Shown here: positions 15,159-21,146 of the stretch, in pieces
How the letters are laid out: each line of letters begins with the position of its first letter
Numbering within the stretch: the first letter of the stretch is position 1
NCBI GenBank assembly: GCA_043810595.1
Contig: JBDRNX010000044.1
Location: forward strand, 1-24,415
Direction of reading: 5' to 3'
Source: JAWABC01 sp043810595
GTDB taxonomy: Archaea; Nanobdellota; Nanobdellia; SCGC-AAA011-G17; VGLX01
Length of the DNA: 24,415 nucleotides
Made by a program: the position numbers and the translations under genes
The notes under the pieces: model-generated
Seen by the model: the letters and a program-made list of their open reading frames with translations, nothing else
Told to the model about the DNA's origin: nothing
Databases searched by the model: none

Positions 15159-15880
15159 TTGTAATATACCTCCTTAAGCATTCCGTCTGCTACGTTACCG
15201 GTGCACATTCCGTCTTTTAGGAAGCATACCCGCTGGGCTTGTTTGGCTAAGTGTATTTCGTGTGTGATCATTATTATGGTCTTTCCTTCTTTATTTAGTT
15301 GTACAAGTACCTGCATTATTTCGTTGCCTGTTTTTGTGTCGAGGTTTCCTGTTGGCTCGTCTGCAAGGATTACATCAGGATTGTTAACTAACGCTCTTGC
15401 TATTGCTACTCTCTGCCTTTCTCCCCCGCTTAGTTGTCCCGGTCTGAAGTTTATTCTATGGCCCAAACCGACTTTTTCAAGAAGCATCTTGGACCTTGTT
15501 ACTCTTTTTTCTCTTTCTACCCGTTGGAATGTCATGGGTAGTGCGACGTTTTCGAGTGCTGTTAGGCTTGGTATGAGGTTGAATGTTTGGAATACAAATC
15601 CTATTTTCTTTCCCCTTATCTGTGCAAGGTCTGATTCTTCAAGTTTGGATATGTCTTGTCCATCTAGGTATATCGTTCCTTTACTTGGTGTGTCGAGGCA
15701 TCCTATTGCATTTAGTAATGTTGATTTTCCAGATCCGCTTGGTCCTAGAACGACGAAGAATTCTCCCCTTTTTATTTGCATGGTTACGCCTCGAAGTGCT
15801 GGAACTTCGACGGCATCCATCTTGTAGATCTTCCAGACGTCTTTTAACTCTATTATATACCCCTTTTTCTTCTCTTTCAT
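15155..15880 (-). CDS. MacB/LolD-type ABC transporter ATP-binding protein
   Basis: A 241-aa protein. The nucleotide-binding domain is complete: Walker A GPSGSGKS (46-53), Q-loop FVFQTFNL (Q98), signature LSGGERQRVAIARAL (150-164), Walker B VILADEP with catalytic E175, D-loop NLD (179-181) and H-loop H207 in ITHE. VPALRGV near the start and GNLDTKTGNEIM are typical of the MacB/LolD/FtsE group, which drives the FtsX-type permeases encoded downstream. It is the first gene of the operon; its TGA overlaps the ATG of the CARDB-protein gene. No Shine-Dalgarno is seen; a weak A/T box (CTTAAAAAGA, about 15902-15911) about 26 nt upstream would fit a leaderless start. Confidence 0.95.
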   Translation of the reverse strand: MKEKKKGYIIELKDVWKIYKMDAVEVPALRGVTMQIKRGEFFVVLGPSGSGKSTLLNAIGCLDTPSKGTIYLDGQDISKLEESDLAQIRGKKIGFVFQTFNLIPSLTALENVALPMTFQRVEREKRVTRSKMLLEKVGLGHRINFRPGQLSGGERQRVAIARALVNNPDVILADEPTGNLDTKTGNEIMQVLVQLNKEGKTIIMITHEIHLAKQAQRVCFLKDGMCTGNVADGMLKEVYYK

Positions 15881-15931
15881 CGAGGTATTATGAAATTTTA
15901 ATCTTTTTAAGTTTTTTGCTTAATTGGTTAT

Positions 15932-15942
15932 ATAAAAAAAAG
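15932..15942 (-). terminator. T-run terminator after sepF
   Basis: An eight-T run on the minus strand (plus-strand A-run 15934-15941), 17 nt past the sepF stop, is typical of archaeal intrinsic termination. No strong hairpin is present. Confidence 0.45.
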
Positions 15943-15958
15943 TTCTATAGAAAAAGCT

Positions 15959-16378
15959 TTATTTGGTTTCTGGGTTTTTTGGTTGTGATGGCGGTTCGCC
16001 CCTGAATACCTGTGCGAATGATGGTGTAACCACAATCCAGTCTTCTGAGAATCCTGCTATGTCCCCGTTTATGGCATCACAAGTCTTCTTAAGCTTGTTC
16101 ACAGCTCTCTTCAGCTCTATGATGTCTTTGTCTTTCAGAGGTCTTATGTTTATTAGCGCTATGGTATACCCCTCTCTTAGAGCGTCTAGTGCTGCCTTTA
16201 CGTCTTCGAATTCCTTTATTATAAAAGGTCTGATTAGGATCTTTGCTTTCGATGTTTTTCCGAGTTTCTCGGTGTCAATTTCTAGGTAATCTTCCCCAAA
16301 TTCATCTGGATATTCATCGTCGAAACTGGTGCCCCTAAGTATTTTCTCCTTAATCTTGTAGAACGCGTCTCTCATCAT
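15959..16378 (-). CDS. sepF: Archaeal SepF cell division protein
   Basis: A 139-aa protein. The start is ATG 16378, 10 nt after GGAGGT (16388-16393); the reading frame is open upstream to 16462 but that part crosses the promoter. Residues 1-16 (MMRDAFYKIKEKILRG) form an amphipathic membrane-targeting helix, then an acidic linker (about 18-38), then the SepF core (about 42-127) with ILIRPFIIKEFEDVKAALDA and the conserved GDIAGFSEDWIVVTP segment, including the glycine turn needed for dimerisation. In archaea SepF anchors FtsZ to the membrane. A TATA box in the short gap after the UPF0147 gene gives it its own promoter downstream of the rpoP-pfdB cluster. FtsZ is not in the window. Confidence 0.9.
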   Translation of the reverse strand: MMRDAFYKIKEKILRGTSFDDEYPDEFGEDYLEIDTEKLGKTSKAKILIRPFIIKEFEDVKAALDALREGYTIALINIRPLKDKDIIELKRAVNKLKKTCDAINGDIAGFSEDWIVVTPSFAQVFRGEPPSQPKNPETK

Positions 16379-16424
16379 CGTAGTTCGACCTCCGTTTTCT
16401 TTTTTTAAATTATATTGGCACAGA

Positions 16425-16432
16425 TATATAAA
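16425..16432 (-). promoter_or_regulatory. TATA box of sepF
   Basis: TTTATATA within AATCTTTATATATCTG on the minus strand, between the UPF0147 stop and sepF. Initiation near 16403 leaves a leader of about 25 nt carrying GGAGGT. Confidence 0.6.
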
Positions 16433-16451
16433 GATTTCTATAATCCATATT

Positions 16452-16700
16452 TTATTTAGCACTCTCTAATAGGCTAACTACCTGCCATATCTGTGTTCTA
16501 GTGTATATTGGCAGATTGGTTTCATCTGATGCGGCTCCCAGCTCTTCTATGGCTTTGCTTGCTCTAACACCAGGTTGTATCTTCTCTTCTGACAGCACGT
16601 CTATGGCTGTTTTTATTCGGCATCTTATGTTTTTTGGTACGCTGTGGTCTTCCTCTATCACGCACAGGAGCTGTATCACTTCTTGCATTTGTTCTGGCAT
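16452..16700 (-). CDS. UPF0147 family protein
   Basis: An 82-aa all-helical archaeal protein of unknown role. The family pattern is clear: VIEEDHSVPKNIRCRIKTAIDVL, a conserved S-x-x-x-x-PGVRASKAIEELG-type middle, and the C-terminal IYTRTQIWQVVSLLE. Members are usually found, as here, next to prefoldin beta and rpoP in archaea, which suggests a link with folding or RNA metabolism, though no function is established. Its ATG overlaps the pfdB TGA by one base (TGATG), so translation is coupled. The gene is followed by the sepF promoter. Confidence 0.9.
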   Translation of the reverse strand: MPEQMQEVIQLLCVIEEDHSVPKNIRCRIKTAIDVLSEEKIQPGVRASKAIEELGAASDETNLPIYTRTQIWQVVSLLESAK

Positions 16701-17047
16701 CAGACCCCACCCCCCTTTTGTTTTAGCTTTTTCATCACGTCGCTTTGAAGCTGTGTGGCCTCTTCCTTGATCTTTTTTTCCTGTTTTTCAAGGTTTTTTA
16801 TCCTCAATTCTATTACTTCTTTCTTTGATTGAAGATCATCTTTTAGGTCTTTTTTGTTTATGGATACCATTATGGGTCCTACTATCTTGTAGGTCTCGTC
16901 TTTTGTCTTTTCCAGTTCATTTAGGGCGTTGTCTATCTCGAATAGCTGTGTCTGGAATGCTTGCTTTTGTATTATGACGTTTTGCATGTTCTGTTCCATG
17001 AGTTGTAGTTGAGCTATCTTTTCCTCTGTTTCTTTATTTAGTTGCAT
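16700..17047 (-). CDS. pfdB: Prefoldin subunit beta
   Basis: A 115-aa protein. The start is ATG 17047, not the longer open frame that would overlap rpoP; GAGGT in the last codons of rpoP is the ribosome binding site. The sequence shows the prefoldin-beta pattern: an N-terminal coiled-coil helix (about 3-48, KETEEKIAQLQLMEQNMQNV), a hairpin region with TYKIVGPIMV and DLKDDL (about 55-75), then the second coiled-coil helix (about 76-110). Prefoldin (alpha2-beta4) holds unfolded proteins and passes them to the thermosome. It starts 2 nt after rpoP and overlaps the UPF0147 gene by one base, in the order typical of archaea. The C-terminus ends KQKGGGV. Confidence 0.95.
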   Translation of the reverse strand: MQLNKETEEKIAQLQLMEQNMQNVIIQKQAFQTQLFEIDNALNELEKTKDETYKIVGPIMVSINKKDLKDDLQSKKEVIELRIKNLEKQEKKIKEEATQLQSDVMKKLKQKGGGV

Positions 17048-17049
17048 TT

Positions 17050-17187
17050 TTACCTCGCTTTTACCTTTGCTTCTGCAGACCTCTGTTTGTAGAGTATCCT
17101 GCTTCCGCATTTCGGGCACCTGACTTTCTTTCTCAGGTACTCCATCTTGACTATATTGTCACAATCGAAGCATTTGTATGATTTCAT
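17050..17187 (-). CDS. rpoP: DNA-directed RNA polymerase subunit P (Rpb12 homologue)
   Basis: A 45-aa protein, typical of archaeal RpoP. The zinc ribbon has C6-x2-C9 (YKCFDCDN) and C24-x2-C27 (VRCPKCGSRILYKQR), the hallmark of Rpb12/RpoP, followed by a short basic tail. It is a core subunit of archaeal RNA polymerase that contacts Rpb3/Rpb10-type subunits. The ATG comes one base after the eL43 TAA, and GAGGTG in the eL43 tail is the ribosome binding site. It is followed at 2 nt by pfdB. Short enough to be missed by length filters, but the match is unmistakable. Confidence 0.95.
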   Translation of the reverse strand: MKSYKCFDCDNIVKMEYLRKKVRCPKCGSRILYKQRSAEAKVKAR

Positions 17188-17188
17188 T

Positions 17189-17398
17189 TTACACCTCGTA
17201 GGCCCTACCTGTGAACTTGGCATCGCAGATTCTGCATTGCCATATGCCCTTAGAAACTCTCTTTACTTTTAGCTTCCTGCAGTATGGGCATTTGTGCCAT
17301 CCCTTCTGCTTTTTTTCTATGTCTATGACCTTTTGTCTTATTTTCTTTCCGTATCTTACACCGAATCTTCCTGTTGTGAATACTTTCTTAGTTGCCAT
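17189..17398 (-). CDS. rpl37ae: 50S ribosomal protein eL43 (L37Ae)
   Basis: A 69-aa protein, slightly shorter than most family members (~80-95). It has the GRFGVRYGKKIRQKV start (about 10-24) and a zinc ribbon C37-x2-C40 (HKCPYCRK) and C55-x2-C58 (WQCRICDAKFTG), all four ligands present. It lies at the head of the eL43, rpoP, pfdB, UPF0147 cluster. No Shine-Dalgarno or TATA box lies between its ATG and the end of the tRNA-Pro gene 15 nt upstream, so its mRNA may arise by cleavage at the tRNA 3' end or from a promoter inside or before the tRNA. Confidence 0.95.
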   Translation of the reverse strand: MATKKVFTTGRFGVRYGKKIRQKVIDIEKKQKGWHKCPYCRKLKVKRVSKGIWQCRICDAKFTGRAYEV

Positions 17399-17413
17399 CT
17401 TTGTGTGTTTTCA

Positions 17414-17520
17414 TGGGGCTGCCCGGACTTTCATTCTTAGGGTTTGCCCCTTTGAGCATTTTGAACCGGGGTTGTCAGGTCCCAAACCTGAAGTGCTGAA
17501 CCAAGCTACACCACAGCCCC
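17414..17520 (-). tRNA. tRNA-Pro (anticodon UGG) with a T-loop intron
   Basis: The acceptor stem GGGGCTG/CAGCCCC pairs perfectly. The D-arm is GTGT/GCAC with GG in its loop. The anticodon arm TCAGG-TTTGGGA-CCTGA gives anticodon TGG (Pro). The variable loop is CAAC. The T-stem CCCGG/CCGGG is interrupted by a 39-nt loop. Removing 32 nt (17428-17459) restores TTCAAAT, giving a 75-nt mature tRNA with discriminator A73; CCA is not encoded. It has its own TATA box near 17549-17559, overlapping the uL11 stop. It sits between rpl11 and rpl37ae on the same strand. Confidence 0.93.
17428..17459 (-). other. 32-nt tRNA intron between positions 59 and 60 (T-loop)
   Basis: On the minus strand a 4-bp central helix TTCA/TGAA is flanked by two 3-nt bulges, AAA and AGT, with the T-stem as the outer helix: the archaeal bulge-helix-bulge. 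Cutting after the second base of each bulge removes exactly 32 nt and joins TTCAAA to T. The intron-side helix is imperfect (relaxed), and GGG/CCC within the intron can form a small hairpin. Confidence 0.85.
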
Positions 17521-17548
17521 ATAATGATTATAAGGTCAGTTTTTTGGG

Positions 17549-17559
17549 GTTTATAAAAC
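17549..17559 (-). promoter_or_regulatory. TATA box of tRNA-Pro
   Basis: GTTTTATAAAC on the minus strand, about 34 nt upstream of the tRNA 5' end, abutting the uL11 stop codon; a short 5' leader would be removed by RNase P. Confidence 0.55.
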
Positions 17560-18189
17560 TTATTCCTCTTCCTCTTTTTTCTCGCCTTCGGCTGCTGGCG
17601 CTGGTGCTGCAGCTGCTTCCTTCTTCTTTTCGAGTTCTCTCTTTGCCTTTTCCTGCAGGTCTTTGGTCATTGCTTTGAACTCTGCTGCCTTTTCAGGGGC
17701 CATCTCTGTCTTCCCTTCCTTTATCTCTTTGTCGTATTTTCCAGCGTTTATCTCTTTTATTATCTCTCTGGGCTCTTTTCCCTCTACCAGGACTCCCATC
17801 GAATCTAAGGAACCGACTACTGTTTTGACTGCTGATTTTAGGTCTTTGGCGAACATGCTGTCTTGTTTCATCTTGGCTACTTTTATTATCTGCTCTATGG
17901 AGGCGTTTGCCACCTTGATCTTGTTAGGCTCTCCTGAGCCCAGTTCTATTTCAAGTTCTTTTTTTATGAGCTGTGATGTTGGTGGTGTTCCAACTGTTAT
18001 TGTGTAGGTTTTGTCTTTGTTTATTTCTATTATGACAGGTACCTTCATGCCTTTGAAGTCTTCTGTTTTCTTGTTTATTTCCATGATTACTTGGCTTACG
18101 TTCATTTTCATCTCACCAAGTTTCGGCCCAAGTGGCGGGGCAGGTGTTGCTTTTCCGCCTTCAACTAAGATTTCTATTTTTTCTGCCAT
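17560..18189 (-). CDS. rpl11: 50S ribosomal protein uL11 with acidic C-terminal extension
   Basis: A 209-aa protein, about 45 residues longer than usual. The L11 core (about 1-160) includes GGKATPAPPLGPKLGEMKMN (11-30), VPVIIEINKDKTYTITVGTPP, and the rRNA-binding C-terminal domain with VKTVVGSLDSMGV (about 121-133). It binds the GTPase-associated region of 23S rRNA at the base of the stalk. Beyond about 165 comes a charged helix and then an Ala/Pro then Lys/Glu tail (190-209, AAAAPAPAAEGEKKEEEE), which looks like the hinge and acidic end of the L12/P1 stalk protein without its terminal GFGLFD. The ATG lies close to a TATA box (almost leaderless). The tRNA-Pro gene follows 39 bp later. Confidence 0.95.
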   Translation of the reverse strand: MAEKIEILVEGGKATPAPPLGPKLGEMKMNVSQVIMEINKKTEDFKGMKVPVIIEINKDKTYTITVGTPPTSQLIKKELEIELGSGEPNKIKVANASIEQIIKVAKMKQDSMFAKDLKSAVKTVVGSLDSMGVLVEGKEPREIIKEINAGKYDKEIKEGKTEMAPEKAAEFKAMTKDLQEKAKRELEKKKEAAAAPAPAAEGEKKEEEE

Positions 18190-18213
18190 TTTATCATACT
18201 CTCGAAAAGCCCG

Positions 18214-18223
18214 TTTTATATAG
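18214..18223 (-). promoter_or_regulatory. TATA box of rpl11
   Basis: CTATATAAAA on the minus strand, with GAAAA before it, about 30 nt before the ATG at 18189. It forms the minus half of the divergent region 18190-18330. Confidence 0.65.
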
Positions 18224-18284
18224 TTTTCGGTTAAGTTAGAGGGCTAAATTTATAATTACTTATCAGTAGTCACAAATAGAAAGG

Positions 18285-18292
18285 TTTATATA
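18285..18292 (+). promoter_or_regulatory. TATA box of the 122-aa gene
   Basis: TTTATATA in GAAAGGTTTATATACC, a textbook archaeal BRE/TATA. Initiation near 18315 leaves a leader of about 16 nt with GAGGT at 18322-18326, 4 nt before the ATG. Confidence 0.7.
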
Positions 18293-18330
18293 CCTAAAAT
18301 AGAGCTTTTTGGTAGTTTAATGAGGTAAAA

Positions 18331-18699
18331 ATGGCAAGAATCGCGGTTGAGGGGTTGGAGAATGATATCGTTCCTCTCATGTGTAAGATATTAAAAGTAG
18401 GGGGTCACGAGGTTTGTTATAGGCATGAAAGCCCTCTTATTAATGATAAAACACCTGTCATCAAAAAGGTTTTGGATTCTAAGCCTGATATAGTACTTAT
18501 TTGCAACGCTAATGGTTACCTACCTTTTTTGAAAAATTATTCTGAAACAGTTAAGGTTCCTGCTCTTGTGTTGACAGGTGGTGGTCCGGATCTTGTTGAT
18601 AAGGTGAAGGAGTATGTTCCACAGGTGCTTAATGTTCCTTTTCCTGAATTCCAAGATTTTTATGATAAGATTAATGATGTTTTGGCCAGCATCAGGTAA
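18331..18699 (+). CDS. Small Rossmann/receiver-like protein (122 aa), role unknown
   Basis: The alternating pattern (ARIAVEGLE; helix IVPLMCKILKVGGHEV; KPDIVLICNANG; VPALVLTGGG; VLNVPFPEFQDFYDKINDVL) is that of a CheY-like receiver or flavodoxin-like fold of normal length (~120). In a receiver the DIVLICNANG segment would carry the phospho-acceptor aspartate; here that place is Cys/Asn, and the N-terminal acidic pair is not clear, so this would be a pseudo-receiver if it is one. TGGG then PDL may bind a phosphate or other ligand. A strong promoter and ribosome binding site precede it. It lies 118 bp before the radical SAM gene, which has its own promoter, so a joint role is only suggested. 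A domain of another alpha/beta family is possible. Confidence 0.7.
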   Translation: MARIAVEGLENDIVPLMCKILKVGGHEVCYRHESPLINDKTPVIKKVLDSKPDIVLICNANGYLPFLKNYSETVKVPALVLTGGGPDLVDKVKEYVPQVLNVPFPEFQDFYDKINDVLASIR

Positions 18700-18763
18700 G
18701 TATGATAGTGTTATAAGAAACCCAAAGTCTGTTATTAAGAATACTTTTTCCAAAAAAAACAAA

Positions 18764-18774
18764 AATTTAAATAC
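18764..18774 (+). promoter_or_regulatory. TATA box of the radical SAM gene
   Basis: AATTTAAATAC after an A-rich stretch, about 49 nt before the ATG at 18818; predicted leader about 23 nt with AGGGGGT just before the start. Confidence 0.5.
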
Positions 18775-18817
18775 AAATAATAACATGTATTATAACATAT
18801 TATTAACAGGGGGTAGA

Positions 18818-20206
18818 ATGAATCAGCTTGTTAACAAGACTAAAGCTTATACTCAACAGACGTTGGACAATGCTAAGCAGAAACTTCTTACCAAGCTTAT
18901 TTTAACAGCCCCTAAGATGTCTAAAGCTAACATGCTTAGGTTTATCGATTTCATTCTGTTTATCGATTCTAAGAGGAAGTTCAGTAAGAATCACAGGACT
19001 GCTATAATTGCATTGAGGAAGATGATTGAGACAAATCATCCAAGCATGATTATTGTTAAGAAGCTTTACAATTATCTCTCTCCACAAGGTAGGGAAAAGC
19101 TTGTTGAGAATTTTTTTGTTAATGGTCTATTCATGAATAAAGAGAGGAAGGAGCAGTTCGTGTCAAGTTACGGTTTCAGTCCTCCTTACTTTTTTGTTAT
19201 GAGTCCTACTATGCAATGTAATTTGAGGTGTGAGGGGTGTTACGCTGGTAAGTATGAGAAAGAGGAACTTAGCTATGACTTGATGGATCGTTTGATGAAT
19301 GAAGCTAAGGAGATAGGTATTTACTTCGTAACAATTTCTGGCGGTGAGCCTTTCATCAGGAAGGATGACTTGTTTAGGTTGTTTGAGAAGCATAATGACA
19401 TGTACTTCCAGGTTTACACTAACAGTACCCTCATTACTAATGACGTTGCTAAGAAGCTTTCTGAACTTGGTAACGTTGCTCTTGCCCTCAGCGTGGAGGG
19501 TTTTGAGAACGAAACAGATTTCAGGCGTGGCAAAGGTATTTTCAGCAGGGTTGGTAAAGCCATGGATAATTTGAAAGAGTATGGTGTTTTGTTCGGGTTC
19601 TCTGCTGTTCCGACGAGGCGTAACGCTGATGTTCTGTGCAGTGAGGAATTCCTTGATTTTGTTATGAATAAGGGTTGTTTCTTCGGCTGGTACTTCCAGT
19701 ACATACCCATAGGCAGGGATCCTAACGTTGAGCTGATGATGACTCCTGCGCAAAGAAATCAGTTTAGGGTCAAACTCAAGGAATTGAGGAAGAATAAACC
19801 TATCTTCGTTGCTGATTTCTGGAACGACGGTCCTTACGTCAAAGGTTGCATGGCTGGCGGTCATATGTATTTCCACATTACGAGTAGGGGTGACGTTGAG
19901 CCTTGCGTTTTCGTTCACTTCGCTGTTGATAATGTTAAGAACAAGTCTTTGAAAGAGATTTTGAATTCTGATTTTTTCAAGGATATAAGGGCAAATCAGC
20001 CTTGTTCTGATAACCACTTAAGGCCTTGTATGGTTATCGATAACCCAAAAATCATGAGGCATGTTTGTAGTAAGTACCAGGCTTACCCCACCCACCCTGG
20101 TAGTGATTCTATAATTAAGGATGAGAAGATAGTTAGTTTCCTTGATGATTATTCTGAGAACTTTAAGAAGATTGTCGATCCTATCTGGAACGATAAGAGG
20201 TACTGA
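18818..20206 (+). CDS. Radical SAM/SPASM-domain protein
   Basis: A 462-aa protein. The start is ATG 18818, right after AGGGGGT; the frame is open further upstream but that part crosses the promoter and the previous gene. A helical N-terminal region (about 1-120) precedes the core. The [4Fe-4S]-SAM motif is C134-x3-C138-x2-C141 (MQCNLRCEGCYAGK), with ISGGEP (173-178) binding SAM. The C-terminal SPASM-type cysteines are C344, C363, C396, C404 and C417, likely holding auxiliary Fe-S clusters. Such enzymes modify peptides or act in cofactor and lipid pathways; GWYFQYIPIGRDP and ADFWNDGPYVKGCMAGG mark a well-defined subfamily, but I cannot name its reaction. No small peptide substrate gene is visible beside it. 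Its 3' end overlaps the convergent decarboxylase gene by 26 bp. Confidence 0.9.
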   Translation: MNQLVNKTKAYTQQTLDNAKQKLLTKLILTAPKMSKANMLRFIDFILFIDSKRKFSKNHRTAIIALRKMIETNHPSMIIVKKLYNYLSPQGREKLVENFFVNGLFMNKERKEQFVSSYGFSPPYFFVMSPTMQCNLRCEGCYAGKYEKEELSYDLMDRLMNEAKEIGIYFVTISGGEPFIRKDDLFRLFEKHNDMYFQVYTNSTLITNDVAKKLSELGNVALALSVEGFENETDFRRGKGIFSRVGKAMDNLKEYGVLFGFSAVPTRRNADVLCSEEFLDFVMNKGCFFGWYFQYIPIGRDPNVELMMTPAQRNQFRVKLKELRKNKPIFVADFWNDGPYVKGCMAGGHMYFHITSRGDVEPCVFVHFAVDNVKNKSLKEILNSDFFKDIRANQPCSDNHLRPCMVIDNPKIMRHVCSKYQAYPTHPGSDSIIKDEKIVSFLDDYSENFKKIVDPIWNDKRY

Positions 20207-21146
20207 GCTCTTTTTCAAACCATTCTATTGTTTTTTCCAGTCCTTTTCTCAGGTTTGTTTTTGGTTGCCATCCTATGAGGTTTTTTGCCCTGGTTATGTC
20301 TGGGCATCTCCTTTCCGGGTCGTCTTGTGGCAAACCTTTGAAAACTATCTTTGATTTTGATCCTGTCATCTCTTTGATTGTTTCAGCAATTTCTAGTATG
20401 GTTTTTTCTTCGGGGTTCCCAAGGTTTATTGGCATGTGGTTGTCTTTTGTGGGGCGTAATTGCATTACTCTGTATATGCCTTCTATCAGGTCGTCTACGT
20501 AACAGAAGCTTCTTGTTTGTTTCCCTTCTCCGTATACTGTAATGGGTCTTCCTTTGAGTGCTTGTACGATGAAGTTGGATATGACTCTCCCATCGTCTAT
20601 GTTCATCCTGGATCCGTATGTGTTGAATATCCTTACTATTTTTGTGTCTAGTTTGTGTTCCTCGTGGTAATCCATCACGAGTCCTTCAGCAAATCTCTTT
20701 CCTTCGTCGTAACAGCTGCGAGGTCCCAAAGGATTTACATTACCCCAGTACGTTTCTGGCTGGGGGTGTATTGTTGGATTTCCGTACACTTCTGATGTTG
20801 ATGCTTGCAGGAATCTTGCTTTTGTTCTTTTTGCCAGTCCCAGCATATGCATCACTGCGTAAGAACCCATCTTCCTCGTGTTGATAGGGTTTCTTTGGTA
20901 TTGTATTGGGGATGCTGGACATGCTAAGTTGTATATCTCATCTACTTCCAGTCTTATCTCCTTTGTCAGGTCATGTTCCTCCCATTTGAACCTTGGATTG
21001 CTCTTCAAGTGGTCTATGTTTTCTTCTCTTCCCGTGTAAAGGTTATCCAAGCATACAACCCTCTTCCCTTCCCCTATTAAGTAATCGCACAGATGGCTTC
21101 CAAGAAAACCTGCTCCTCCTGTTACTAGGCTTCTAATGTTTTTCAT
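20181..21146 (-). CDS. UDP-glucuronate decarboxylase-like SDR (UDP-xylose synthase type)
   Basis: A 321-aa extended short-chain dehydrogenase. It has the NAD-binding GGAGFLGSH (10-18), DNLYTGREENIDHL (34-47), LACPASPIQYQRNPI (about 74-88), the ASTSEVYG strand with catalytic T117, and Y146-x3-K150 (CYDEGK). The ACPASP, TSEVYG and NPLGPRSCYDEGKR blocks are those of UDP-xylose synthases. The reaction converts UDP-glucuronate to UDP-xylose + CO2 via a 4-keto intermediate. The UDP-glucose dehydrogenase that makes its substrate lies directly upstream, overlapping by 14 bp, which makes the pathway call strong. The product would feed surface glycans or glycoprotein sugars. A UDP-glucuronate epimerase or UDP-apiose-type SDR is a less likely alternative. 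Confidence 0.88.
   Translation of the reverse strand: MKNIRSLVTGGAGFLGSHLCDYLIGEGKRVVCLDNLYTGREENIDHLKSNPRFKWEEHDLTKEIRLEVDEIYNLACPASPIQYQRNPINTRKMGSYAVMHMLGLAKRTKARFLQASTSEVYGNPTIHPQPETYWGNVNPLGPRSCYDEGKRFAEGLVMDYHEEHKLDTKIVRIFNTYGSRMNIDDGRVISNFIVQALKGRPITVYGEGKQTRSFCYVDDLIEGIYRVMQLRPTKDNHMPINLGNPEEKTILEIAETIKEMTGSKSKIVFKGLPQDDPERRCPDITRAKNLIGWQPKTNLRKGLEKTIEWFEKELSTSYRSR

Noticed and set aside
16379..16462. Longer N-terminus for SepF
   Set aside because: The extra 28 codons cross the TATA box and the GGAGGT that precede ATG 16378, and the amphipathic helix belongs at the very N-terminus.
17048..17119. Longer N-terminus for prefoldin beta
   Set aside because: It would overlap rpoP in another frame; ATG 17047 has its own ribosome binding site and gives the normal length.
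17428..17459. tRNA pseudogene disrupted by an insertion
   Set aside because: The extra 32 nt lie precisely at a bulge-helix-bulge and their removal restores a consensus T-loop, so an intron is far more likely.
18614..18817. 68-residue upstream extension of the radical SAM protein
   Set aside because: It overlaps the preceding gene and the promoter, and AGGGGGT directly precedes ATG 18818.
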